A stretch of 64,000 nt of DNA from JBOFZL01 sp051655155 (GCA_051655155.1 JBOFZL010000031.1:62001-126000), one strand, 5' to 3'; positions 44,115 through 53,677 are shown, counted from the first letter of the stretch. The notes: generated by a model from the letters alone, not told the origin. Translations and numbers: made by a program.

Positions 44115-45962
44115 ATGTCAAAAGATAAAGGCGTAAAAGAATATAGTAAAAGTAGAGATAAGATTAGTGAAAGCTTAGGAAGGTTTCTGCCTATTATAAT
44201 TGTTTTAGCTATTATTCCACTTATAATTAGGTTAAAGGTTCAAGCAGTGTCAGGACAAGATATGAGCTATGCTTTAGGGGATAAGAGCGTTGATTTACTT
44301 TCTGACTGGAAATCCATATGGATTATGATTGTTGCTACTGCTATGGTTTTCTTAGGGTTTATTTTTTATAAAAAAGATGATAGTGACAAGTCCAAATTTA
44401 TCAAAAATGTTAAGATTCTTTTGCTTGTTTTTGGAGGGATAACAGTAATTTCGGCGTTACTAAGTAGCCATAAGACTTTAGTTTGGTGGGGACAATACGG
44501 TCAAAGAAGAGGGCTATTTACGATTATAAGTTATATAGTCATATGTATGTATAGTATGAGTGTTTATAGGAGTAAAAAAGATATTAGATATATATTGTTA
44601 CCGTTATCCTTTTTAGCTATTTTAGAGGGTGTAATTTTAATTAGTCAATTTGCAGGTAATGATTTAATTTTTTCAGATTTTGTAAAGTCTTTTATAATAC
44701 CGAAGAAGTATGAGAGTCTTAGAGATGCAATGGAACTAACCATTGAAGGAAAGGCTTATGGAACATTTTTTAATCCCAATTATGTTGGTAGTTTTGTAGC
44801 ATTATTGGTTCCGATATTTGTTTTAACAGGTATAAAAGCAAAGGATATTAGATTGAAGCTAACATATTTATTTGTGGTGTTACTTTTATTTTTGGGTTTG
44901 TTTGCATCTGGTTCTAGGGCTGGAATTATTGGAGTTATTTTAAGCCTAGTTGTGGCTTTCTTTATTTCGCTAAATTCCATTTTAAAGAGACCAAAAATGA
45001 TGGTTATAGCAATTCTTGTAAGTGTAGTTACTTTTGCGGGTATAAATATGTTGACAGAGGGTTTGGCAGTGGAGAGAGTTAAATCTATGTCCAATGATGT
45101 GAAACAGCTATTTTTGGATGTAGACAAGGATGTATTACAAGATTCAGTTATTAAAGATGTTTATGTGAAAGATCAAAAATTAAGTATTTTGTTGGATAAG
45201 GAAAAGGTGTTGAACTTTACTATAGACTCTTCTGATCAGCTTCGTATTACAGATGAAGTAGGGACTATAGTTGATTATAAGACTATAGATAAGTATATAA
45301 TTCCGAGTACAAATTTAGCTGATATTAGGCTAAAGTTAGGTAGTATTAGTTACGAGAATGAGAAGAAAAACTTATACTCTTTAGAGATAAATAAGGAAAG
45401 ATGGTTATTATTTAGCTTAGATGGGGAAGAGTTAGTTATTATGGATGGGTATGGAAACCCTATAACTATTGAAAAGGCTAAATCCATAGGTTTTAAAGGG
45501 AAAGAGACTTTAGGAAGTAATAGGGGTTATATATGGTCAAGATCATTGCCTATATTAAAAGAAAGCTTATTGTTTGGAGTAGGGCCGGATGCTTTTGTGG
45601 CAGAGTTTCCTCATGGGGACGTAGTGGTAAGAAGTGCCGTTTATAAGACGTCAACAATAAAGGTGGATAAACCTCATAACTTGTATTTACAAATTGGTAT
45701 TACTCAAGGAATAGTGGCTTTACTGGTGTTCTTGGTGTTAAATGGTATGTATATAGCAAATAGCTTTAAGATATATTTTAAGAAAGAAGAGTATAGTTTT
45801 CATGATGTGTTTGGAATAGGTATAATGTTAGGAATAGTAGGTTATTTAGGGGCAGGTATGTTTAATGATAGTGTTGTATCGGTAGCTCCCCTTTACTGGT
45901 GTCTTTTAGGGATAGGGATAGCTGTAAATAACATAAACCAAAAGGACGTTATGGATAGATAG
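44115..45962 (+). CDS. O-antigen ligase/polymerase-like membrane protein (Wzy/WaaL family)
   Basis: A 615-residue polytopic protein with about ten helices. TFFNPNYVGSFVALLVPIFV and GLFASGSRAGIIGVILSL are typical of the Wzy_C/O-antigen-ligase fold. The large hydrophilic segment (residues about 325-475) would be outside, and its end PLLKESLLFGVGPDAF...KPHNLYLQIGI fits the conserved periplasmic loop, with the catalytic-type His in KPHN. Such proteins join lipid-linked glycans to an acceptor (protein or glycan). Its place after the surface-protein gene suggests that the surface protein may be glycosylated. SD AAGGGAG. Confidence 0.85.
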   Translation: MSKDKGVKEYSKSRDKISESLGRFLPIIIVLAIIPLIIRLKVQAVSGQDMSYALGDKSVDLLSDWKSIWIMIVATAMVFLGFIFYKKDDSDKSKFIKNVKILLLVFGGITVISALLSSHKTLVWWGQYGQRRGLFTIISYIVICMYSMSVYRSKKDIRYILLPLSFLAILEGVILISQFAGNDLIFSDFVKSFIIPKKYESLRDAMELTIEGKAYGTFFNPNYVGSFVALLVPIFVLTGIKAKDIRLKLTYLFVVLLLFLGLFASGSRAGIIGVILSLVVAFFISLNSILKRPKMMVIAILVSVVTFAGINMLTEGLAVERVKSMSNDVKQLFLDVDKDVLQDSVIKDVYVKDQKLSILLDKEKVLNFTIDSSDQLRITDEVGTIVDYKTIDKYIIPSTNLADIRLKLGSISYENEKKNLYSLEINKERWLLFSLDGEELVIMDGYGNPITIEKAKSIGFKGKETLGSNRGYIWSRSLPILKESLLFGVGPDAFVAEFPHGDVVVRSAVYKTSTIKVDKPHNLYLQIGITQGIVALLVFLVLNGMYIANSFKIYFKKEEYSFHDVFGIGIMLGIVGYLGAGMFNDSVVSVAPLYWCLLGIGIAVNNINQKDVMDR

Positions 45963-45992
45963 TGTAGCATAAATGATTTAAAAGTAATAATT

Positions 45993-46037
45993 AAAAAGTG
46001 GATGTTTTCCTAATTTAAGGATGACATCCACTTTTGT
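45993..46037. terminator. Bidirectional terminator between the ligase gene and lepA
   Basis: AAAAAGTGGATG and CATCCACTTTT form a strong stem with T-runs on both strands between convergent genes. Confidence 0.88.
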
Positions 46038-46081
46038 GTTATATATTCTTGGTATAAGTTTAATTAAATGGGTTGATACCT

Positions 46082-47884
46082 TTATTCGTCAAGTTTTAAA
46101 ACTGCCATAAATGCTTTTTGTGGGACTTCTACATTTCCTATTTCTCTCATTCGTTTCTTTCCTTCTTTTTGTTTGTTTAGAAGTTTTTTCTTTCGAGAAA
46201 TATCTCCACCATAACATTTTGCCAGTACGTCTTTCCTGTAGGCACTTATGGTTTCACGGGCGATTACCTTTGTTCCAACGGCTGCTTGTATTGGCACCGG
46301 GAATTGATGTTTTGCTATTTCACCTTTTAGTTTTTCACACATTACTCTTCCACGCTTTTGGGCAGAGCTTTCGTGAACTATGAAGCTTAGGGCATCTACC
46401 TGCACACGATTAATCAGAATATCCAGTTTTACTAGCTTGGAGGTGCGATATTCTTTAAACTCATAGTCTAAAGAGCCATAACCTTTAGTTCTGGATTTTA
46501 GGGCATCAAAGAAGTCATAAACCACTTCGTTTAGAGGTAATTCGTAGTGAAGCATCACTCGACGTTCGTCAAGATATTCCATGTTTATCATCTCGCCTCT
46601 ACGTTCTTGGGCAAGATCCATTACTGCACCTACATAGTCTTTTGGTACGATGATATCTGATTTTACTATAGGTTCTTTTATGTGGTCGATTTCGGTTATT
46701 GGTGGTAGGTTGGCAGGATTTTGGATCATCTGCTCATTTCCATCAAGGGTTATAACCTTATAAACTACAGATGGAGCTGTAGTTACCATGTCCAAGTCGA
46801 ATTCTCTCTCAAGTCTTTCTTGGATTATTTCCATATGAAGTAGTCCAAGAAAACCACATCTAAAACCGAAGCCTAGGGCAGCTGAAGATTCTGCTTCAAA
46901 TTCTAAAGCAGCATCGTTAACTTGTAACTTTTCTAAAGCATCCCTTACATTTTCGTATTTTTCACCTTCGGCTGGATATATTCCGCAATAAACCATTGGA
47001 GTTACCTTTTTATAGCCTGGAAGAGGTTCGCTTGTTTGTCTTTCAAAATGAGTTATGGTATCGCCTACTCGGCAGGATTTAATATCTTTGATAGAGGCGG
47101 CGATATAACCTACATCTCCTGCATTTAATTGATCTACAGCCACGTGATTTGGAGATACAATTCCAACTTCTACTACCTCGAAGGTTTTTTTGGTATTCAT
47201 CATTAAGATTTGATCACCTTTTTTAACGGTTCCATCTATTACTCTTACATAGGATATTACGCCTTTGTAACTGTCGTAGTATGAGTCGAATATAAGGGCT
47301 TTAAGAGGAGCTTGGTTATCTCCCTTAGGAGCAGGCACATATTTTACTATAGCTTCTAACACATCTTGAATGTTAAGTCCATTTTTAGCTGATATAAGAG
47401 GAGCGTAAGAGGCATCTAGGCCTATAAGGTCTTCTATTTCTGACTTTATTTCTTCAGGTCTTGCTGAAGGTAGGTCAATTTTATTTATTATTGGAACTAT
47501 TTCCAAATCTTGCTCTAAGGCTAGATATACGTTTGCAAGGGTTTGAGCTTCTACGCCTTGGGCTGCATCCACTACCAGCAAAGCTCCTTCGCAAGCTGCC
47601 AGTGAACGAGATACTTCATAGTTAAAGTCTACGTGACCTGGAGTGTCTATTAGATTTAGGAAGTATTCATTACCATCTAAAGCTTTGTACACTAGCTTTA
47701 TGCTTTGAAGTTTAATGGTAATTCCTCGTTCTCTTTCTAAGTCCATGTTGTCTAAAAGTTGTGATTTCATATCTCTAAGTTCTACTAAACCTGTAGCTTC
47801 GATAAGTCTATCAGCAAGGGTAGATTTCCCGTGATCTATGTGTGCAATTATACAAAAGTTCCTTGTCATATTTTGCTTGTTCAA
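46082..47884 (-). CDS. lepA: Elongation factor 4 (LepA), back-translocating GTPase
   Basis: A 600-residue GTPase of full length. TTG start five bases after AGGAGGA. G1 IAHIDHGKSTLADRLIE, the switch region ERERGITIKLQ, G3 DTPGHVDF and G4 NKIDLP are intact. Downstream are GVISYVRVIDG and the LepA-specific C-terminal domain, ending AYRKDVLAKCYGGDISRKKK then LLNKQKEGKKRM and EVPQKAFMAVLKL. It promotes back-translocation of stalled ribosomes, helping fidelity under ionic stress. A 675-base gene-poor region lies upstream. Confidence 0.98.
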   Translation of the reverse strand: MNKQNMTRNFCIIAHIDHGKSTLADRLIEATGLVELRDMKSQLLDNMDLERERGITIKLQSIKLVYKALDGNEYFLNLIDTPGHVDFNYEVSRSLAACEGALLVVDAAQGVEAQTLANVYLALEQDLEIVPIINKIDLPSARPEEIKSEIEDLIGLDASYAPLISAKNGLNIQDVLEAIVKYVPAPKGDNQAPLKALIFDSYYDSYKGVISYVRVIDGTVKKGDQILMMNTKKTFEVVEVGIVSPNHVAVDQLNAGDVGYIAASIKDIKSCRVGDTITHFERQTSEPLPGYKKVTPMVYCGIYPAEGEKYENVRDALEKLQVNDAALEFEAESSAALGFGFRCGFLGLLHMEIIQERLEREFDLDMVTTAPSVVYKVITLDGNEQMIQNPANLPPITEIDHIKEPIVKSDIIVPKDYVGAVMDLAQERRGEMINMEYLDERRVMLHYELPLNEVVYDFFDALKSRTKGYGSLDYEFKEYRTSKLVKLDILINRVQVDALSFIVHESSAQKRGRVMCEKLKGEIAKHQFPVPIQAAVGTKVIARETISAYRKDVLAKCYGGDISRKKKLLNKQKEGKKRMREIGNVEVPQKAFMAVLKLDE

Positions 47885-48559
47885 GTTTATTCCTCCTAAA
47901 ATTTGCTTTTAAGCATATTTATCCATAATAAAATAGTATATCACAAAAATGGGACTTCATACAAGATGAAAAGCAAGTTAAAGAAGAAGTTGATATTAAT
48001 ATATATTTAATGTAGCAAGGTTAGCTATATTAAATATATATATCGATGCATCTACGTAACATAATTTTATAGGCTTATCGTTTATTTTGAAGCATTGTTT
48101 AGGTTGTTGATGGCAAATTGATAATTTGCTAAAACTTCTATTACGTTAATTTATGGTATTACATGCTTGACAGGTATTTTGCCCGTCATCCATTTTAGTT
48201 CCACAATTTTTACAATACATAAACCTTCTCTTCTTCCTTTGATGTATTTTATAATTTCCAATGTATCTATACATGTTTCAAGGAAAATACAATCATATAG
48301 GTTAATTTTACATACTAACCTTCTTGAATGTCAATACATATGTTACATTTTTGAATAAAGCTTCTTTAAGGTGACGAGATTACTTTAAAAATTTTCTTAT
48401 CCAGCAGTGTCAAGGGAAGCTTTGATCTTTACGAATCTCTGAACGCTAAATGGAACAAGTGGGTATTTTATACAAGATATTAGCTTAAGAACGTAAGGAG
48501 GTCTATTTTCCTTGAATTATGAATGGGTTTTATGATATATTTTTAATAAGGGGGACTAT
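47885..48559. other. Gene-poor stretch between lepA and tadA
   Basis: No conventional gene. It holds a 24-codon zinc-ribbon ORF on the minus strand (48146-48220). Around 48400-48480 there is a protein-like open frame (SVKGSFDLYESLN, then AKWNKWVFYTRY) without start or ribosome site, likely a remnant. No SRP RNA (the GGAAGGAAGCAG loop is absent), tRNA or riboswitch motif was recognised although such RNAs often lie beside tadA. Confidence 0.5.
48146..48220 (-). CDS. Zinc-ribbon microprotein or remnant, 24 residues
   Basis: Minus-strand ATG at 48220 preceded by AAGAAGAGAAGG. The peptide MYCKNCGTKMDDGQ with TCQACNTIN after it has two CxxC knuckles, exactly the N-terminal zinc-ribbon that starts many larger Firmicutes proteins, then a TAA. 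It could be a genuine microprotein or the surviving start of a decayed gene. No downstream in-frame continuation is evident. Confidence 0.45.
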   Translation of the reverse strand: MYCKNCGTKMDDGQNTCQACNTIN

Positions 48560-49024
48560 ATGGACATTTTTATGAGAGAGGCTTTCAGGGAGGCTTTGTT
48601 AGGTTATAAGGAAAATGAAATTCCTGTTGGGGCTGTGGTGGTTAAGGATAATAAGGTTATTGGTAGAGGTCATAATATAATTGAGCAATCTAATATGGCA
48701 AGTCGACATGCTGAGATAATTGCTATTGAAGAGGCAGGAAGATTTCTTGGAAGTTGGAGGTTGGTAGGGTGTAGTTTGTATGTAACTTTAGAACCCTGTA
48801 CTATGTGTATGGGAGCTATTATCAATTCACGGATTAGGGACTTGCATATCGGAACCCTGGACGCTAAGACGGGAGCAGCAGTGAGTGTTTTAAAGATAGT
48901 GGAGGAAGAACTTATTCCTAATAGAGTGGTTGCTACTTTGCATAATGAGAGGGTTTGCGAGTATGTTTTGAAGAGGTTTTTTAGAAAACTAAGAAAAAGG
49001 GATGAGTTAAATAGATTAAAATAA
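48560..49024 (+). CDS. tadA: tRNA-specific adenosine deaminase (A34 to I34)
   Basis: A 154-residue deaminase. Zinc ligands and catalytic Glu in RHAEIIAIEEA (His50, Glu52) and LEPCTMCMGAI (Cys80, Cys83), with IPVGAVVVKDNKVIG ahead and the C-terminal RFFRKLRKRDE tail. It converts the wobble adenosine of tRNA-Arg(ACG) to inosine and is normally essential. The ribosome site is AAGGGGGAC. Confidence 0.96.
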   Translation: MDIFMREAFREALLGYKENEIPVGAVVVKDNKVIGRGHNIIEQSNMASRHAEIIAIEEAGRFLGSWRLVGCSLYVTLEPCTMCMGAIINSRIRDLHIGTLDAKTGAAVSVLKIVEEELIPNRVVATLHNERVCEYVLKRFFRKLRKRDELNRLK

Positions 49025-49119
49025 CGAGGAAGTCTAAGTTTTAGGGTTTAGTATAGATAATGAAGATTAATAATTTGAGATGTTAGGTTTAAAATAAAAA
49101 ATATAGAATGGAGATTTTT

Positions 49120-49395
49120 ATGGATAAGAGTGTAGTTATAGTAGTTTTACTTTGGAATTTAGTTGTATTTTTAATGTATGGGTTTGATAAGAATATGGCT
49201 ATCCAAAAACAGCGTAGGGTAAGTGAAAAAACCTTGTTGCTTTCAGCTTTTGCTATGGGTGGAGTAGGTGCTTTTTTTGGTATGAAATTTTTTCACCATA
49301 AGACAAAGCATCTAAGTTTTAATATTCTTGTTCCTCTTAGTATAGTATTTAATGCAGGTATTATATATTTATTAAGTGAAGGTATAGTTTTATAA
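49120..49395 (+). CDS. DUF1294 small membrane protein
   Basis: A 91-residue protein from the ATG at 49120, 6 bases after GGAG; an ATG four codons upstream has no ribosome site. Three hydrophobic helices (about 5-22, 38-55 and 68-88) flank the DUF1294 core: YGFDKNMAIQKQRRVSEKTL, AMGGVGAFFGMKFFHHKTKH. The family is widespread, of unknown function. No close operon partner. Confidence 0.88.
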   Translation: MDKSVVIVVLLWNLVVFLMYGFDKNMAIQKQRRVSEKTLLLSAFAMGGVGAFFGMKFFHHKTKHLSFNILVPLSIVFNAGIIYLLSEGIVL

Positions 49396-49497
49396 AAAAT
49401 TTATACTTTTTATGAAAATCTTTTATGGGAGTTTTGTATTTTTTGTGTCTGATTTTCTCTAGTTGTGGTAATATATATTTATACAGGAGGAATATTA

Positions 49498-50412
49498 ATG
49501 GGGCATTTAGATGGTTGTGAGGACTTCAAAAAGATTAGTGCAGAGTCCAATGAGATTTTAAAAACCTTTTATTCCAAGGTGGAGTATAAGGCTTGTGAGT
49601 ATAATTTTATAACGATGTATATGTGGCAAGAGGTATATTCTTTTCGTTATGCTATAAAGGGTGAGGTTGCAGTTATCTTTGGGGAATATGAGGGAGAGGT
49701 TTTTTCGACGGCTCCACTTTGTTCTATAAATATGTTGAATGAAGGTTTTCAGTTTATTGAAGAACTTTTTGTTAAGTTAAATAGGCCGATGAACTTAAAG
49801 GCTATTACTGAGGATATTAAGGATTTTGTGGTAAATAGGTATTCAGGTAAGTTAGATATGAGTTTTGATAGGGATAGTTCGGATTATGTTTATGATGCAG
49901 ATAAGTTAAGAAATTTAAGTGGCAGAAAGATGCATTCTAAGAAAAATCATTTTAATGGTTTTGTTAAGGAATATGGAGATAGATTTTCTTATAGAAGGCT
50001 GGATAAAGGGGATTTTGGAAGATGTATAGAAATTACTGAACGTTGGGCTTTTTCTAAGGAGAAGGATCAAAATTTAATTGGAGAGAGGCTTGCCATTCAA
50101 AAGGTTTTAAAAAATTATAGATCATTTCCACAACTTGTAGTGGGTGGAATATACGTAGATAATATATTGGAGGCTTTTACTTTTGGGGATAGACTTAATA
50201 AGAATATGGCATTGGTGCATATTGAAAAGGCTAATCCTAATATTAGAGGGTTGTACACAGCGATAAATAAGCTTTTTTTAGAGAATGAGTTTCCTGATGT
50301 GGAGTATGTTAACAGAGAGGAAGATTTAGGGATAGAAGGTTTGAGGGATGCCAAATTAAGTTATAAACCAGTTATGCTGGTGGATAAATATCAATTTACT
50401 ATGATGGATTAG
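49498..50412 (+). CDS. DUF2156 (phosphatidylglycerol lysyltransferase C-terminal-like) protein
   Basis: A 304-residue soluble protein from the ATG at 49498 after CAGGAGGA; 11 codons of in-frame upstream sequence lack a ribosome site. Family features: YKACEYNFITMYMWQEVYSF near the N terminus, KKNHFNGFVKEYGDRFSYRR, and VNREEDLGIEGLRDAKLSYK then PVMLVDKYQF at the C terminus. This is a tandem GNAT fold related to the MprF synthase domain, but without its membrane part. Acceptor unknown. It starts an apparent operon with a second GNAT enzyme, a small ORF and adenine deaminase. Confidence 0.85.
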   Translation: MGHLDGCEDFKKISAESNEILKTFYSKVEYKACEYNFITMYMWQEVYSFRYAIKGEVAVIFGEYEGEVFSTAPLCSINMLNEGFQFIEELFVKLNRPMNLKAITEDIKDFVVNRYSGKLDMSFDRDSSDYVYDADKLRNLSGRKMHSKKNHFNGFVKEYGDRFSYRRLDKGDFGRCIEITERWAFSKEKDQNLIGERLAIQKVLKNYRSFPQLVVGGIYVDNILEAFTFGDRLNKNMALVHIEKANPNIRGLYTAINKLFLENEFPDVEYVNREEDLGIEGLRDAKLSYKPVMLVDKYQFTMMD

Positions 50413-50426
50413 TAAGGAGGGTGCTT

Positions 50427-51644
50427 ATGGAAACGAGATTTGCCCAAAAAGAAGAGAAGCTAAGGGTTAAGGAACTTTGGAGATATTCTTTCTCTGATAG
50501 TGGAGAGAATGTAGAGTATTATTTTGATAAGCGTTATGATGATGCTAATTCCTATGTTGTTACTGAAGGGGACGATTTTATAGGTTCGCTTCAACTTAAT
50601 CCATATAAGCTTAAGGTCGGTGTTGATGTTGAAGATACAAGTTATATTGTGGGGGTTAGTGTTGAACCGGAGTTTCGAGGAAGAGGTTATTCTAGCGTTT
50701 TGATGAAGAGTGCCATTAATGAACTTTATAGGCGAGGTGAGAATATATCTTTGCTTATGCCTATAGATACTAATATTTATTTGAGGTATGGTTATATAAA
50801 TACATTTTCAAGACATATTTATACAATGAATCTAAGAGATGTTAGGTATGATAAGAGTAATTGTACTATAGAAAGAATAAAGACTATAACTGATAGCTAT
50901 TATGAGGAGTTAGTAGAACTTTACAATAGGGCTTCTAGTTCAAAGCGTGCAGCTATTTATAGGAACAAAGAGTATTTTTTAAATAAACTTGATGAACTTC
51001 ATGTGGATAATGGTGAGTTATATATTATAAGAGAAGCTGGGAAGGCTATAGGTTATTTTATGTTTATTGCTAAGTATAGTTCCAGTAAGTCCTTAATATT
51101 AGAGGCTGTATTTAATAATAATGCAGCACTTAATAGCATGTTTAGATTTATTAGTTCTCATGTAACTCAGACTACAGCCATTGATATGAATTTTGTAGAT
51201 CATAAAGCTTTTGAAATAGCTAGTAAATTTTCTAATAGGTATGATATTACAAAAAAACATTTTATGATGTCAAGGGTTATTAATGCCAAGTATATTTTAG
51301 GGAAGGTTTTTGAGACTGCTTTAGAATCTAGGATATTATCTGATAGTGAGTGGAATATGTTTGAAGGTAAGGTTATTGTACGAGTTCATGATGATTTTAT
51401 AGAAGATAATAATAAGTTATTTGCTGTAGAATATGATGGTTCTTTTGTTGAGGTCTATGAGGTGTCAGATGGAAAGCCTAAGTTAGAACTAGGTATTCCT
51501 GAACTTACACAACTTTATATGCGTTCAGCAAAACTTTCCAATATGCAAAAGTATGAAGATTTGATAATTAATGATAAGGATTTAGAGAGCATCTTCAGTA
51601 TATATGAGATTACGAAGTCTAGTTATATTAATGATTTTATTTAA
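50427..51644 (+). CDS. GNAT-family N-acetyltransferase (Eis-like)
   Basis: A 405-residue protein, starting at the ATG at 50427 after TAAGGAGG. The first 150 residues are a GNAT domain with the acetyl-CoA loop VSVEPEFRGRGYSSVLMKSA. A second GNAT-like segment and a C-terminal SCP2-like domain (ending in VHDDFIEDNNKLFAVEYDGS, LTQLYMRSAKLS) complete the Eis-type architecture. Eis proteins acetylate amines or lysines; the natural substrate here is unknown. It lies 14 bases after the DUF2156 gene. Confidence 0.88.
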   Translation: METRFAQKEEKLRVKELWRYSFSDSGENVEYYFDKRYDDANSYVVTEGDDFIGSLQLNPYKLKVGVDVEDTSYIVGVSVEPEFRGRGYSSVLMKSAINELYRRGENISLLMPIDTNIYLRYGYINTFSRHIYTMNLRDVRYDKSNCTIERIKTITDSYYEELVELYNRASSSKRAAIYRNKEYFLNKLDELHVDNGELYIIREAGKAIGYFMFIAKYSSSKSLILEAVFNNNAALNSMFRFISSHVTQTTAIDMNFVDHKAFEIASKFSNRYDITKKHFMMSRVINAKYILGKVFETALESRILSDSEWNMFEGKVIVRVHDDFIEDNNKLFAVEYDGSFVEVYEVSDGKPKLELGIPELTQLYMRSAKLSNMQKYEDLIINDKDLESIFSIYEITKSSYINDFI

Positions 51645-51655
51645 GAGGTGATATT

Positions 51656-51829
51656 TTGAAGGACGAGGATTTTAAAGATAAAGAATTGACGGAAGATATT
51701 ATTGAAAAGCGATTAAGAGAACTTTTGGAAAAACCTAAGGAGTTTATTCCAAAACCTGCCAGCTGTTTTAGAAATAATTATAAAAACTTCCAGTATGATT
51801 ATGAGGAAGATCCTTATGAGACTAATTGA
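51656..51829 (+). CDS. Small acidic hypothetical protein, TTG start
   Basis: A 57-residue ORF from a TTG, preceded by AAGAGGTGATAT at proper spacing. It fills the gap between two operon genes (11 bases after the GNAT stop, 17 before ade). Sequence KDEDFKDKELTEDIIEKRLR, then KPKEFIPKPASCFRNNYKNF and a Tyr/Glu/Asp-rich tail. No signal or membrane helix; a helical N-terminal half. I do not recognise it. The intact frame, ribosome site and placement argue for translation. Confidence 0.6.
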   Translation: MKDEDFKDKELTEDIIEKRLRELLEKPKEFIPKPASCFRNNYKNFQYDYEEDPYETN

Positions 51830-51846
51830 GAGCTTCGAGGTGAATA

Positions 51847-53586
51847 ATGAACATTACAAAAGAGAGTATAAAGAAGTCAATTGATGTGGCTATGGGTAGG
51901 GAAAAGGCAGATTTAGTTATAAAAAATTGTAAGATTGTGGATGTTTGTGGGGGAAATATTATAGAGGGTAATATCGCTATTTCTGGAGGGATTATCGTAG
52001 GTATTGGCGATTATGAAGGAGAGAGGGAATATGATGCAGAGTGGAGATATGCGTCTCCGGGGTTAATAGACTCTCATATTCATATTGAATCTTCTTATTG
52101 TTCTCCAGAAGAGTTTGCAGCTATGGCCTTAAGCCATGGAACCACTACTATCATTGCAGACCCTCATGAAATTGTAAATGTATGTGGGTTGTCAGGATTT
52201 GACTATATGAAAAAAGCTTCGGATAAAACTAAGTTGACGGTGAAGCTTATGTTACCTTCTTGTGTACCTGCCACAAGTTTTGAAGATGCTGGTGCTATTG
52301 TCACAGCTACGGATATGCAAGCTTATATAGGATTAAAAGATGTACCGGGGTTAGGGGAGTTTATGGACTATATGTCTGTTATTAACGCTGAGGATATGGC
52401 TTTGGATAAGCTTATTCTTGCAAGAAATATGGACAAAGTTATAGATGGTCATAGTCCTGGGCTAAGAGGGAAAGAGTTAAATGCCTATTCTGTTGCTGGT
52501 ATATCAACGGATCATGAGTGTTCTACTCCTGATGAGATGATAGATAGGTTGCAAAGAGGCATGTATGTTCAGTTAAGGCAAGGTTCAGCTTGTCACAATC
52601 TGAAAGAGCTTATTCCTGCTATTAATAGTATAAATTTTAGAAGGTGCGTATTATGTTCTGATGACCGCCAGCCTAAGAGTATATTTGAGGAAGGCTATAT
52701 GGAAGAGCATTTAAGAATATTAGTTAGCGAGGGTATAGATCCTACTATTGCTATTGCTATGGGGAGCATTAACGCGGCAGAGTGTTATAAACTTTCAGAT
52801 AGAGGGATGATAGCTCCAGGAAAACGTGGGGATATAGTTCTTTTTCAGGATTTAAAGGATTTTGTTGTAGCTGATGTTTTTGTTGAAGGTGAACATATAG
52901 CTAGTAATGGTAATTGCTTACTAGAGTTTGAAAAAGAAGATATAACTCCGGTTCGAGGTAGTGTTCACTTGAAAAACTTTAATATAGATAAATTAAAACT
53001 AAGGCTTAAGTCTAATATGGTTTATGCTATAGAGATGGTACCAGGAGGGGTTTTATCTAAAAAGGCCTTGGTGGAGATAAAACTTAGTGAAGATGGGGAC
53101 TTTGTTTTTGAAAAGAACAAAGATGTGATTAAGTGTGCTGTAATAGAAAGGCACAAGGATACAGAAAAAATAGGTTTAGGCTTCATTAAGGGTTATGGTA
53201 TGGAATATGGAGCTATTGCAGTTTCCGTATCGCATGATTCCCATAATATCATATGTATAGGCGTTAGTAACGAAGAGATGGAAACGGCTATAAATGTATT
53301 ACATCAGCAAGAAGGAGGCTTTGTTATAGTTAAAGATAATAAGGTTTTAGGTTCTCTTGCTTTGCCAATAGCGGGAATTATGAGTAATGAAAAGGGAGAG
53401 GTAGTAGCAGAAAAGTTACATTCCTTACATGAGTTGGCATTGAAAGAGTTGAAGGTATCCGATAAGGTTGAACCAATAATGACTTTGACTTTTATGTCGC
53501 TTATAGTTATACCGGAACTTAAATTAACTGCAAGAGGGTTATTCGATGTAATGGAATATAAGTTTATTGATATTGAAAAGCCATAG
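51847..53586 (+). CDS. ade: Adenine deaminase
   Basis: A 579-residue amidohydrolase of full length. Metal-binding ASPGLIDSHIHIESSYCSP (His77, His79), HGTTTIIADPHEIVNV, DGHSPGLRGKELNAY, STDHECSTPDE and LCSDDRQP are all present; the C-terminal domain includes SVSHDSHNIICIG. It converts adenine to hypoxanthine plus ammonia, feeding purine salvage. Last gene of the GNAT operon, ending at a bidirectional terminator. The convergent neighbour is a purine permease, a sensible pairing. Confidence 0.97.
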   Translation: MNITKESIKKSIDVAMGREKADLVIKNCKIVDVCGGNIIEGNIAISGGIIVGIGDYEGEREYDAEWRYASPGLIDSHIHIESSYCSPEEFAAMALSHGTTTIIADPHEIVNVCGLSGFDYMKKASDKTKLTVKLMLPSCVPATSFEDAGAIVTATDMQAYIGLKDVPGLGEFMDYMSVINAEDMALDKLILARNMDKVIDGHSPGLRGKELNAYSVAGISTDHECSTPDEMIDRLQRGMYVQLRQGSACHNLKELIPAINSINFRRCVLCSDDRQPKSIFEEGYMEEHLRILVSEGIDPTIAIAMGSINAAECYKLSDRGMIAPGKRGDIVLFQDLKDFVVADVFVEGEHIASNGNCLLEFEKEDITPVRGSVHLKNFNIDKLKLRLKSNMVYAIEMVPGGVLSKKALVEIKLSEDGDFVFEKNKDVIKCAVIERHKDTEKIGLGFIKGYGMEYGAIAVSVSHDSHNIICIGVSNEEMETAINVLHQQEGGFVIVKDNKVLGSLALPIAGIMSNEKGEVVAEKLHSLHELALKELKVSDKVEPIMTLTFMSLIVIPELKLTARGLFDVMEYKFIDIEKP

Positions 53587-53623
53587 ATGATTTTATTTTC
53601 TGGAAGTTGTGTATTTGAAATAG

Positions 53624-53677
53624 AAAAATCCTAGATTAAATTACGAGTTTAGCGTACTTTTAATCTAGGATTTTTTG
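53624..53677. terminator. Bidirectional terminator between ade and the purine permease
   Basis: AAAAATCCTAGATTAAA and TTTAATCTAGGATTTTTT are long complementary arms between convergent genes, with T-runs on both strands. Confidence 0.9.

Noticed and set aside
48167..48358. 63-residue plus-strand ORF in the lepA-tadA gap
   Set aside because: No ribosome site, low-complexity composition, and it overlaps the better supported zinc-ribbon ORF on the other strand.
48361..48559. SRP RNA (ffs) or another structured RNA before tadA
   Set aside because: The conserved GGAAGGAAGCAG-type tetraloop region is absent and no tRNA-like or tmRNA-like ends were found.
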